A stretch of 23,128 nt of DNA. Source: an uncultured Pseudomonadota bacterium (lineage in GTDB: Bacteria > Pseudomonadota > Gammaproteobacteria > Burkholderiales > Rhodocyclaceae). Location: positions 1-23,128 of the forward strand of contig CAMLHL010000049.1 of NCBI GenBank assembly GCA_946479855.1. Direction: 5' to 3'. Shown here one piece after another: positions 5,777 through 12,963 of the stretch. Position 1 is the first letter of the stretch, and each line of letters begins with the position of its first letter. A model generated the notes under the pieces. It was not told the DNA's origin. It saw nothing but the letters and a program-made list of their open reading frames with translations, and did no database searches. A program made the position numbers and the translations under genes.

Positions 5777-8700
5777 CATTGCCCTCCCCCGTATTGCACC
5801 GTGCCGTTGAGAATCGCCAGCGCCCCATCGAGATTCCAATTGCCCAGAGCATGATCGATCGCGGCGATCTGCCGTGGCGAGAATATTTGAGCCAGGCGCC
5901 TTTTGTTGATTCGCCAGAGTTCCTCGGCCTCGCCATCGCCTTCGCTCAACTGCCGTCGCAAGACGGCCAGAATTTCGGCAATCGGCGAATCTGCATCCTC
6001 GATCGTCAAGGCTCCATCTCCCCCGCTCGACATTTGTACCAGCGCAATCAGCAGCGGTTGCAAAAGCGCCTCGACTTCGGCGATTTGCTCACGCGGCTGG
6101 GCATTGCCTCCCTTGATCGCCTTTTCAAGTTCGAGCAGGGCCACTTGCAAATATGTCATGGCAAAAGTACCCGCCAACCCCTTGAGGGTGTGCACCTGTC
6201 GCTCGGCCGCTGCCAGATCGCCATCGTCGAGCGCCTTATGCAGCCGGCCGGACCACCCCTGGCAATCGCTGGCGAAACGCTGCATGGTGCTGACCAGGAA
6301 GGGCAAACGCCCGCGAAAACGGCGCAACAGGACCGATACATCGACTCCGGGCAGCGCCGCCAGCGCGAGCTGAAGCGACGACTCCGACACCGCCGGCCGG
6401 AGCACCTCGGCCGGCGGCGGCGCAAGCCTCGGTTGCGGCTTCCAGTAAGGCTGCAGCATGGCCAGCAATTCGTCAGGCTCGAAAGGCTTGGCGACATAGG
6501 CATTCACGCCCCGGGCCATGTAATCCTTCATGCCGTGCCCGGCGACATGCGCCGTCATCGCAATCACCGGCAGTTTCTCGAAACGAGGCTCGCTGCGTAA
6601 CCGCTGCGTTGCCTCGCGTCCATCCATGACCGGCATCTCAAGATCCATCAAGACGACCGCATAGTGCTCGGGGGGATGTGCGGCAAGGAGATCCAGCGCT
6701 TTCTGGCCATTCTCCGCAATATCCACGCATGCCCCCCAGCCGCGGAGGATTTCGCCAGCCACCTGTTGATTGACCTCATTATCCTCAACCAGCAGGATCG
6801 GCATCCCCAGCAGGCAATCGGGTCGCGGCGCGGCGCCGTCCGACATCGCCATGCTCAGCCCCTCGACGCCGCCAACGATGCGGCGCAGGGTATTCGGCAG
6901 CAGGGGTTTCTGAATCACTTCGGAGATTCCGGGCTGGTTTACCTCCTGCCGCAGCAGGGTGGCATCGGCAGCAGAAACCACGATCGTCTTGGCCGGCAAC
7001 GGCACACCCGCCCTCTGCAATGTCGCCAGGACTTCGGCACCGGACAGGTCCGGCATCAACCAGTCGAGAATGAGCAAATCGTAGCCCTGCCCCTTGCCCG
7101 CGGCAGTCAGGCGGGCAACGGCATCCCGGCCGCCGGGCGACTGATCGACTTCGCGGCACCCCAGCATCAGCAGCATGTCGGCCATGCTTTCGCGCGCCGG
7201 CGGGTAGTCATCGACCACCAGCGCCCGCATGCAACACAGTTCAGCGCCGTTCCGGACATCGGGGAGCTCAGGCGCCACCGCCAGCCGTACGGAAAAGCCG
7301 AAATTGCTGCCCTGCCCCGGCCTGCTCTCAACTTCCAGTTCCCCCCCCATGGCGCCGACGAGGCGCTTCGAAATCGCCAGACCGAGTCCGGTGCCACCAT
7401 ACTTTCGGGTCGTCGATTCATCGGCCTGGGAGAATTCCTGGAACATGCGACTAACCTGCTCGGGGGTCATGCCGATACCGGTATCCTCGACATGGCAGGT
7501 GATCGTAATCATCTCGCCGTCGTTGTCCTGCTCCCGGACAACCAGGCGGACATGGCCGGCATCGGTAAACTTTACTGCGTTGGACAAGAGGTTGATCAGG
7601 ATCTGCCCCAGGCGCAGGGGATCGCCGATCAAATGGCGGAGAACCGGCTTCGGTTGATAGTCGAGAATCAGCTCCAGTCGCTGTCCTTCCGCCTTTTGCT
7701 GGACCATGAACAGGGCGTTCTGGATCACCGATTCGAGATCGAAAGGTATGTTTTCAAGCGCTACCTTGCCCGCCTCGATCTTGGAAAAATCGAGAACGTC
7801 GTTGAGGATGCCCAGCAGCGAACGTGCCGCTTCGTGGATTTTCGAGACATAGCCATGCTGCCGGGGCGAGAGGCCAGATTTCAGGGCGAGATAGGCCATC
7901 CCGAGAATGGCATTCATCGGGGTACGGATTTCGTGGCTCATGTTGGCGAGGAAGATCGACTTCGCCTCGGCGGCTACTTCAGCTTTGGCACGTGCCTGGC
8001 GCAGCGCCCGCTGGACCAGCTCGCGCTGCTCGAGATCCGCCTCGATAGCGGCTGCCATGCTGTCGATGGTGGTGGCCAGCAATTGCACCTCCTCGACGCC
8101 GCGCAGATTGCCGACACGCTGGCTGAACGATTTCTCGGCCAGGGCCTGTGCCGTGCGGTGCAGCGCCGACAAGGGCGCAAACAGGTAGCGCTTGAGGTAG
8201 TAAAAGCTGAACACCAGCACGACGCCGGCAGCGAGCGACAGGAGCATGGAGGCGAGAATCCAGATTCTTAGCGACCGCCCGGCAGCCAACAGATATTCCT
8301 GTGTGCGTCTATCGACCTGGCTGGACAATTCATCGACCGCCACTGCCAGATCGGCGCGCAGTTTGAGGTAAGGCGGCTGATGCAACAGTTCATTGGCGAA
8401 TTCACGCTGCGGCACGGCTTCCGAGACAAACTCGCGTGTTTCCGGGTCATACAGGCCCTGCGTGGCGGCAAAGGCAATCTGCTCGATCTCCTTCATCTGC
8501 TCGCCAATCAGGTAGATGCGCTTGAGGATGGCCTGCTCCCGGGGCTCAAAACCAAGCCGGCTGGTCCGCTCGGAAAGCGCCAGCCCGGGCCCGGCAGGCA
8601 GTGGCGCATAGGCACGCAGCCCGCCGATGACCTGCTCCCAGTAGCTGGCCGGCACGGCATCCGGCGCCCGCTTGCTGCCTTCGCGTATGGCCAGGATGTC

Positions 8701-8937
8701 GTAGTAATAAATCAGGAAGCGCGGATTGGCGGTGCCGACGTAGGAGCCGACCAGACGACTCAGGAGTTCTCCCTCATGGCGCACTTCATTGATCAGCGAC
8801 AAGGATGCCTGGCGATGGACAGCTACCGCATTGGCCGCGTTATAGGCCGACAGGGCGCCAAAGGTCGCGCCGCCGATGACCACCAGCATCCCGGCGAGCG
8901 CCAGCAATACGCTTAAAAAGGCCTTCCGCAGATTCAT
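5776..8937 (-). CDS. Hybrid sensor histidine kinase with two receiver domains and HPt
   Basis: 1053 aa. Order of domains: TM1 (about 8-30), a periplasmic, largely helical sensor region (about 31-224), TM2 (225-249), HAMP (250-305), a coiled linker, HisKA with H335 in SHEIRTPMN, HATPase with N-box NLLSNAVKF, DTGIGM and GGTGLGLAIS (about 435-552), a first receiver (571-690, D625 in LILDWLMP), a second receiver (712-830, D765 in VLMDLEMP) and a C-terminal HPt domain (H916 in HTLKG). All phosphorelay residues are present, so a full His-Asp-His relay is possible; the first receiver may be a regulatory side branch. Start: ATG at 8937 gives a proper TM1, with GGCGGCGGA directly upstream as a weak ribosome site; a TTG 21 codons further up is unlikely. 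It heads the four-gene operon. Confidence 0.95.
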   Translation of the reverse strand: MNLRKAFLSVLLALAGMLVVIGGATFGALSAYNAANAVAVHRQASLSLINEVRHEGELLSRLVGSYVGTANPRFLIYYYDILAIREGSKRAPDAVPASYWEQVIGGLRAYAPLPAGPGLALSERTSRLGFEPREQAILKRIYLIGEQMKEIEQIAFAATQGLYDPETREFVSEAVPQREFANELLHQPPYLKLRADLAVAVDELSSQVDRRTQEYLLAAGRSLRIWILASMLLSLAAGVVLVFSFYYLKRYLFAPLSALHRTAQALAEKSFSQRVGNLRGVEEVQLLATTIDSMAAAIEADLEQRELVQRALRQARAKAEVAAEAKSIFLANMSHEIRTPMNAILGMAYLALKSGLSPRQHGYVSKIHEAARSLLGILNDVLDFSKIEAGKVALENIPFDLESVIQNALFMVQQKAEGQRLELILDYQPKPVLRHLIGDPLRLGQILINLLSNAVKFTDAGHVRLVVREQDNDGEMITITCHVEDTGIGMTPEQVSRMFQEFSQADESTTRKYGGTGLGLAISKRLVGAMGGELEVESRPGQGSNFGFSVRLAVAPELPDVRNGAELCCMRALVVDDYPPARESMADMLLMLGCREVDQSPGGRDAVARLTAAGKGQGYDLLILDWLMPDLSGAEVLATLQRAGVPLPAKTIVVSAADATLLRQEVNQPGISEVIQKPLLPNTLRRIVGGVEGLSMAMSDGAAPRPDCLLGMPILLVEDNEVNQQVAGEILRGWGACVDIAENGQKALDLLAAHPPEHYAVVLMDLEMPVMDGREATQRLRSEPRFEKLPVIAMTAHVAGHGMKDYMARGVNAYVAKPFEPDELLAMLQPYWKPQPRLAPPPAEVLRPAVSESSLQLALAALPGVDVSVLLRRFRGRLPFLVSTMQRFASDCQGWSGRLHKALDDGDLAAAERQVHTLKGLAGTFAMTYLQVALLELEKAIKGGNAQPREQIAEVEALLQPLLIALVQMSSGGDGALTIEDADSPIAEILAVLRRQLSEGDGEAEELWRINKRRLAQIFSPRQIAAIDHALGNWNLDGALAILNGTVQYGGGQ

Positions 8938-9047
8938 TCCGCCGCCGCGCCATGGGTTATGCAAATTTGCCTCGCCAACCACCCGCGCAGGCAAGTGCAA
9001 TCAACACCAGCGCTTCTTCCCCCGTTGAAAATTTATGTTGTTCGAAT

Positions 9048-9067
9048 GATATGCCATCTCGCATATC
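9048..9067. promoter_or_regulatory. Candidate operator: perfect inverted repeat GATATGC-N6-GCATATC
   Basis: Two 7-bp arms separated by 6 bases, with no T run, located near the middle of a divergent promoter region. The size and spacing fit binding by a dimeric helix-turn-helix regulator. The protein that would bind is unknown. Confidence 0.4.
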
Positions 9068-9102
9068 CGAGGCAGTCCGAATCGATCAAATTCGGTAGTC
9101 AA

Positions 9103-9131
9103 TTGGACAAAAGCGGCTGATCGTTCAGAAT
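9103..9131 (+). promoter_or_regulatory. Possible sigma-70 promoter for the exporter operon
   Basis: TTGGAC and CAGAAT are separated by 17 bases, matching the -35 and -10 consensus at 3 and 4 of 6 positions. The -10 element ends 28 bases before the ATG at 9160. The match is modest. Confidence 0.3.
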
Positions 9132-9159
9132 AGCCGTATCCGCCCCTCCCCTTAGGTCC

Positions 9160-9747
9160 ATGGACAATCTGATCAAGGACACCGCGACACTGGAGCTCTT
9201 CTGCTGGCTGGAACCGGGTTCCGAGCTGCCGGGCTGGGACATCCTGAAGGGCAGCCCGTTCGGCGCCACGCTGGCAGCCCCCGAGGGAGGTGCTCCGATG
9301 CCCGGCGACCAGTTATTGTCAGTGCAGAATTACTTTGCCGAATACCATCTGGAATATTTCCGGCAGCGCCGCTACAACCATTTCCCCAGCCGCCTGCATG
9401 CCATGCTGCAATTTGCGACGCGCACCGACGCGATGACTTTCCGCGCCAAGCACCCGCAGCGCGTCTTTGGCAAGAACCTGGTCTGCGCCAAGACCCGGGG
9501 CGCCTACATCTGCTCCTTCCACGACGCGAGCTGGCTCGACTACCTGCGCCTGCCGCACAGCCTTTCGCTCGCCGCGCTCGACGAAGTGGCCGAACACTAC
9601 TGGTCCGGGCGTACCGTCGAAGAAATCGGGCTGACCTTCATGAACGAACCCTGGCAGGAACCTCCGGTTATCGAAGCCCTCTACCAGGGTACGCTCGACC
9701 CCGTCTGGGGCTACGCGCAGTCTGGCTGGCTGCCCGGTTTTCGATAG
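9160..9747 (+). CDS. Uncharacterised 195-aa protein, first gene of the exporter operon
   Basis: I do not recognise a named family. The protein has no signal peptide or membrane segment and should be cytoplasmic. It is rich in aromatic residues and has a recognisable core around residues 55-130: YFAEYHLEYFRQRRYNHFP, SRLHAMLQFATRTDAM, AKTRGAYICSFHDASW. The pattern SR...F plus DA plus an aromatic-rich strand recalls DUF2441-like / ADP-ribosyltransferase-like proteins, but this is only an impression. The start ATG has AGG 3 bases upstream. It ends 8 bases before the adaptor gene, so it is almost certainly co-transcribed with the exporter. A role as cargo-modifying or regulatory partner is conceivable, but nothing in the sequence shows it. 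Confidence 0.75.
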   Translation: MDNLIKDTATLELFCWLEPGSELPGWDILKGSPFGATLAAPEGGAPMPGDQLLSVQNYFAEYHLEYFRQRRYNHFPSRLHAMLQFATRTDAMTFRAKHPQRVFGKNLVCAKTRGAYICSFHDASWLDYLRLPHSLSLAALDEVAEHYWSGRTVEEIGLTFMNEPWQEPPVIEALYQGTLDPVWGYAQSGWLPGFR

Positions 9748-9755
9748 GAAACACC

Positions 9756-10904
9756 ATGCGTCGCATCGCCGTCATCATTACGGTCATCGCCCTTCTCGGC
9801 CTCGGTCTGTTCTGGTTTACACGCCCCAAGCCGATTCCGGTCGCCCTCAGGGAAGTCGTCGCCGGCAAGGTCGAGGCGACATTGGCCAACACCCGTGCCG
9901 GCACCATCGAGGCCTGCCAGCGCACCAAGCTGTCGACCATTATCGGCGGGCGCATTGAATACCTCGGCGTCAAGGAAGGCGACCGGGTCAAGAAGGGCCA
10001 GCTGCTGCTCAAGCTGTGGAACGATGACCAGCAGGCGCAGAGCGAGCTGGCCCAGGCGCAGATCACACTGAGCGCCAAGCGCAGCGAGGAAGCCTGCATT
10101 GCTGCGGTCAACGCCGAAAATGAGGCAAAACGGCAATCCGAACTGCGCGCCAAAGGCTTCGTCTCGGCGAGTCGGGAAGAAGCCGCCCGCACCGACGCCG
10201 ACGTCCGGCGCGCCAGTTGCAACACGGCCAAGGCCGATATTGCCCAGGCCGAAGCCAAGCTGAAAACCACCCGCGTCGAGCAGGGCCGCGTCGCCCTTTA
10301 CGCCCCCTTCAACGGCACGGTCGCCAAGATCGTCGGCGAACTCGGTGAATATTCGACCCCCTCGCCTCCCGGTGTGCCGACGCCGCCGGCCATCGACCTG
10401 ATCGACGATTCCTGCCTCTACGTCAAGGCACCGATGGACGAGGTCGATGCGCCGAAAATCCGCATCGGACAGCCGGTCCGGATCACCCTCGACGCCCTGC
10501 CCGGCAAGGTGCTGCCCGGCAAGGTCCGGCGCGTCGCGCCCTACGTTTCGGCCGTCGAAAAGCAGGCGCGGACCGTGGACATCGAAGTCGATTTCGACCA
10601 GCCGGAGGCCGCCGGCCAGCTGCTGGTCGGCTACAGCGCCGATGTCGAGATCATCCTCGCCGGCCGCGACAACGTTCTGCGCATCCCGACCGCCGCCATT
10701 CAGGAAGGCAGCAAGGTGCTGGTCTTCAACGCCGATAGCGGCCAACTGGAGGAACGCCCGATCAAGGCCGGTCTGGCCAACTGGGAATACACGGAAGTGC
10801 TGGAAGGACTGCGCGCCGGCGAGCGCATCGTCACTTCGCTCGACAAGGAAGGTGTCAAGGCCGGCATCAGGGTCACCCCGGACGACAAGAGCAAGGCGAA
10901 GTAG
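9756..10904 (+). CDS. Periplasmic adaptor subunit of ABC exporter (MacA/HlyD family)
   Basis: 382 aa with one N-terminal transmembrane anchor (about residues 4-21). Then come a half lipoyl motif (GGRIEYLGVKEGDRVKKGQLLLKL), a helical hairpin of about 85 residues rich in Ala, Glu, Gln and Lys (about 85-180), the second half lipoyl motif (ALYAPFNGTVAKIVGELGEY), a beta-barrel domain (PVRITLDALPGKVLPGKVRRV) and a membrane-proximal domain (RIPTAAIQEGSKVLVF). This is the layout of membrane-fusion proteins that connect an inner-membrane ABC transporter to an outer-membrane channel such as TolC. A GGA lies 6 bases upstream of the ATG. The ATPase gene follows 4 bases after the stop. No TolC-like gene is in the window. 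Confidence 0.92.
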   Translation: MRRIAVIITVIALLGLGLFWFTRPKPIPVALREVVAGKVEATLANTRAGTIEACQRTKLSTIIGGRIEYLGVKEGDRVKKGQLLLKLWNDDQQAQSELAQAQITLSAKRSEEACIAAVNAENEAKRQSELRAKGFVSASREEAARTDADVRRASCNTAKADIAQAEAKLKTTRVEQGRVALYAPFNGTVAKIVGELGEYSTPSPPGVPTPPAIDLIDDSCLYVKAPMDEVDAPKIRIGQPVRITLDALPGKVLPGKVRRVAPYVSAVEKQARTVDIEVDFDQPEAAGQLLVGYSADVEIILAGRDNVLRIPTAAIQEGSKVLVFNADSGQLEERPIKAGLANWEYTEVLEGLRAGERIVTSLDKEGVKAGIRVTPDDKSKAK

Positions 10905-10908
10905 GCGC

Positions 10909-11616
10909 ATGGCGCTGCTCGAACTTTCCGGTATCGAACGTCGCTTCCTGCTCGGCGACACTACGGTCAACGCGCTGACCGGGCTGAATCTGCAGATAGC
11001 CGCCGGCGAATACGTGGCCGTGATGGGACCTTCCGGCTCCGGCAAATCGACGCTGCTCAACCTGCTCGGCCTGCTCGACCGCCCCAACGCCGGCACCTAC
11101 CGGCTGGAAGGCCGCGACGTGACGACGCTGTCGCCGGATGAGCAGGCCACCGTGCGCAGCACGCGGATCGGCTTCGTCTTCCAGAGCTTCCACCTGGTAC
11201 CGCGACTGACGGCCGCCGAAAACGTCGCGCTGCCGATGATGCTGGCCGGCATTGCGCCGGCCGAGCGCAAGCGGCGGGTGGCGCAGGCGCTCAAGGACTT
11301 CGGCCTGGAAAACCGCGCCGGCCACAAGCCTGACGAACTTTCCGGCGGCCAGCGCCAGCGCGTTGCCATTGCCCGCGCCACGATCATGCAGCCGGCGCTG
11401 ATCCTCGCCGACGAGCCGACCGGCAATCTCGACCGCCACACCGGCGACGAAGTGGTGCACCTGCTCGAAGCCCTCAACAAATCCGGCGTGACGCTGATCG
11501 TCGTGACCCACGATCCAGGCCTTGGCGCCCGCGCCGGCCGGCAACTGGTCATGGAAGACGGCCGGCTGCAGCACGACAGCGGTAATCCCGGGCAGAGCGC
11601 CCATGCGCCTCGCTGA
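10909..11616 (+). CDS. ABC exporter ATP-binding subunit (MacB/LolD type)
   Basis: 235 aa, a complete single nucleotide-binding domain: Walker A GPSGSGKS (residues 40-47), Q-loop in FVFQSFHLVPRLT, signature LSGGQRQRVAIARA (about 143-156), Walker B LILADEP and the H-loop VVTHD. The LTAAENVALPM region after the Q-loop is typical of the LolD/MacB/FtsE branch that works with FtsX-like permeases. Unlike E. coli MacB, the ATPase is a separate polypeptide rather than fused to the permease. The ATG at 10909 stands 4 bases after the adaptor stop; the longer frame from 10447 is an out-of-frame reading of the adaptor gene. The last 14 bases overlap the first permease gene. Confidence 0.95.
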   Translation: MALLELSGIERRFLLGDTTVNALTGLNLQIAAGEYVAVMGPSGSGKSTLLNLLGLLDRPNAGTYRLEGRDVTTLSPDEQATVRSTRIGFVFQSFHLVPRLTAAENVALPMMLAGIAPAERKRRVAQALKDFGLENRAGHKPDELSGGQRQRVAIARATIMQPALILADEPTGNLDRHTGDEVVHLLEALNKSGVTLIVVTHDPGLGARAGRQLVMEDGRLQHDSGNPGQSAHAPR

Positions 11617-12811
11617 CACCCTGCGCTTCGCCCGCGATGCCGCGACCGGCTATCCGATGCGGACGACGCTGTCGGTTCTCGCCATGTCGATCGGCGTCGC
11701 CGCCGTCGTCATCCTGACCGCGCTGGGCGACGGCGCCCGGCGCTATGTCGTCGGCCAGTTCTCGTCGCTCGGCACCAACCTGGTCATCGTGCTGCCCGGC
11801 CGCTCCGGCACCGGCGGCTTCAATCCGGCCAACGCCATTACCAGCACGCCGCGCGACCTGACCATCGACGACGCGGCAAGCCTCAAGCGGCTGCCCGGCG
11901 TCCGCCGCGTCGCGCCGCTCGCCGTCGGCACCTCGGAAATCAACTACGGCGGCAAGCTGCGCGAAGTCGTGGTCGCCGGCTCGACGGCCGAATTCATCCC
12001 GATCCGCAACTTCGAGCTGGCGCAAGGGCAAGCTTTGCCCGAGGAGGACTGGAACCGTGGCTCGTCGGTCGCCGTGATCGGCGCCAAGATTCGCGAGGAG
12101 ATGTTTGGCAGCCGCCCGGCCATCGGCCAACTGGTCCGCGTCGGCGACCGTCGGCTGCGCATCGTCGGCGTGCTCAAGCCGACCGGGCAGGGACTCGGCA
12201 TGAGTACCGACGAACTGGTCATCGTGCCGGTTTCCCTGGCCCAGGCCCTGTTCAACTCGAACACGCTGTTCCGCATCATGATCGAAGCCAACAACCGCGA
12301 AGCCATTCCCGGCGCCAAGAACCTGGTCCTGGAAACGCTCAAGCAGCGCCATCGCGGCGAGGAGGACGTCACGGTCATCACCCAGGATGCCGTGCTGGCC
12401 ACTTTCGACAAGCTGCTCGGCGCGCTGACCCTGGCCGTTGCGGGTATTGCCGCGATCAGCCTGGCCGTCGCCGGCATCCTGGTGATGAACGTCATGCTCG
12501 TCGCCGTCACCCAGCGCACCGGCGAAATCGGCCTGCTCAAGGCGCTCGGCGCCACGGCGCGGACCATCCGCCTGGCTTTCCTGGCGGAAGCGGCGATGCT
12601 CTCGGCCGTCGGCGCCGTGGTCGGCTACCTGCTCGGCCAGCTGGGCGCCTTTGCGCTGCGCCAGTTCTTCCCGGTTTTCCCGGCCTATCCGCCGGACTGG
12701 GCGGTGATCGCCGGCCTGAGCACGGCGCTGCTCACCGGCCTGTTGTTCGGTGTCATGCCGGCCCGCCGCGCCGCCCGGCTCGATCCGGTGCAGGCGCTGA
12801 TGAAACGCTGA
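11603..12811 (+). CDS. ABC exporter permease 1 (MacB/FtsX family)
   Basis: 402 aa. An N-terminal transmembrane helix (LSVLAMSIGVAAVVILTALG, about residues 22-41) is followed by a large periplasmic MacB_PCD domain (about 45-270) and three C-terminal transmembrane helices around 275-395, with the family motif TGEIGLLKALGATARTI after the second helix and the end signature PARRAARLDPVQALMKR. This is the FtsX/MacB topology of exporters that act mechanically on periplasmic substrates. The start ATG lies inside the 3' end of the ATPase gene (14-base overlap), which implies coupled translation. An upstream frame start at 11522 reads the ATPase gene out of frame and is rejected. Confidence 0.93.
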   Translation: MRLADTLRFARDAATGYPMRTTLSVLAMSIGVAAVVILTALGDGARRYVVGQFSSLGTNLVIVLPGRSGTGGFNPANAITSTPRDLTIDDAASLKRLPGVRRVAPLAVGTSEINYGGKLREVVVAGSTAEFIPIRNFELAQGQALPEEDWNRGSSVAVIGAKIREEMFGSRPAIGQLVRVGDRRLRIVGVLKPTGQGLGMSTDELVIVPVSLAQALFNSNTLFRIMIEANNREAIPGAKNLVLETLKQRHRGEEDVTVITQDAVLATFDKLLGALTLAVAGIAAISLAVAGILVMNVMLVAVTQRTGEIGLLKALGATARTIRLAFLAEAAMLSAVGAVVGYLLGQLGAFALRQFFPVFPAYPPDWAVIAGLSTALLTGLLFGVMPARRAARLDPVQALMKR

Positions 12812-12812
12812 T

Positions 12813-12962
12813 ATGAAACAGCCCCCAAGCACACCGCTATCGCGACGGACTGGCCAGCCAGGAGGCGCCCGCCGTGGCGACGCCAAGCCATGCTTTGCGC
12901 ATTGTCGCCCCCTCTCCCCCGATGGGGCTTCGCCTCCCCGGGGGCAGCCCGGCGCCTACTGA
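12813..12962 (+). repeat. GC-rich spacer between the two permease genes, possible dispersed repeat with a 49-codon frame
   Basis: This 150-bp stretch breaks an otherwise tightly packed operon. It contains a nested self-complementary segment at 12916-12944 (outer CCCCC/GGGGG, inner GGGG/CCCC around CTTCGCCT). It is also exactly spanned by an ATG-to-TGA frame that starts 1 base after the previous stop and ends 1 base before the next start; the deduced peptide is Pro/Gly/Arg-rich (MKQPPSTPLSRRTGQPGG at its start) and does not look like a folded protein. From memory, very similar GC-rich segments with the conceptual peptide SPDGASPPGGSPA recur between genes in betaproteobacteria; I could not search for copies. 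Confidence 0.5.
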
Positions 12963-12963
12963 C

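Larger units (their letters stand above)
8938..9159. other. Divergent intergenic region, 222 bp
   Basis: It separates the minus-strand sensory operon from the plus-strand exporter operon, so promoters for both must lie here. It is clearly AT-richer than the flanking genes between about 9028 and 9110. It contains a perfect inverted repeat at 9048-9067 and a weak promoter-like pair at 9103-9131. No coding frame was found. Confidence 0.6.

Noticed and set aside
5758..8271. Long plus-strand open frames opposite the hybrid kinase gene (5758-6600, 6664-8271)
   Set aside because: They are antisense shadows of a GC-rich gene with clear domains on the minus strand; their translations are His/Arg/Gln-rich and without any domain or ribosome site.
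12874..12963. N-terminal extension of permease 2 from a GTG start
   Set aside because: The added 30 residues come from the GC-rich repeat-like spacer and precede a normal N-terminus; the ATG at 12964 matches the start pattern of permease 1.
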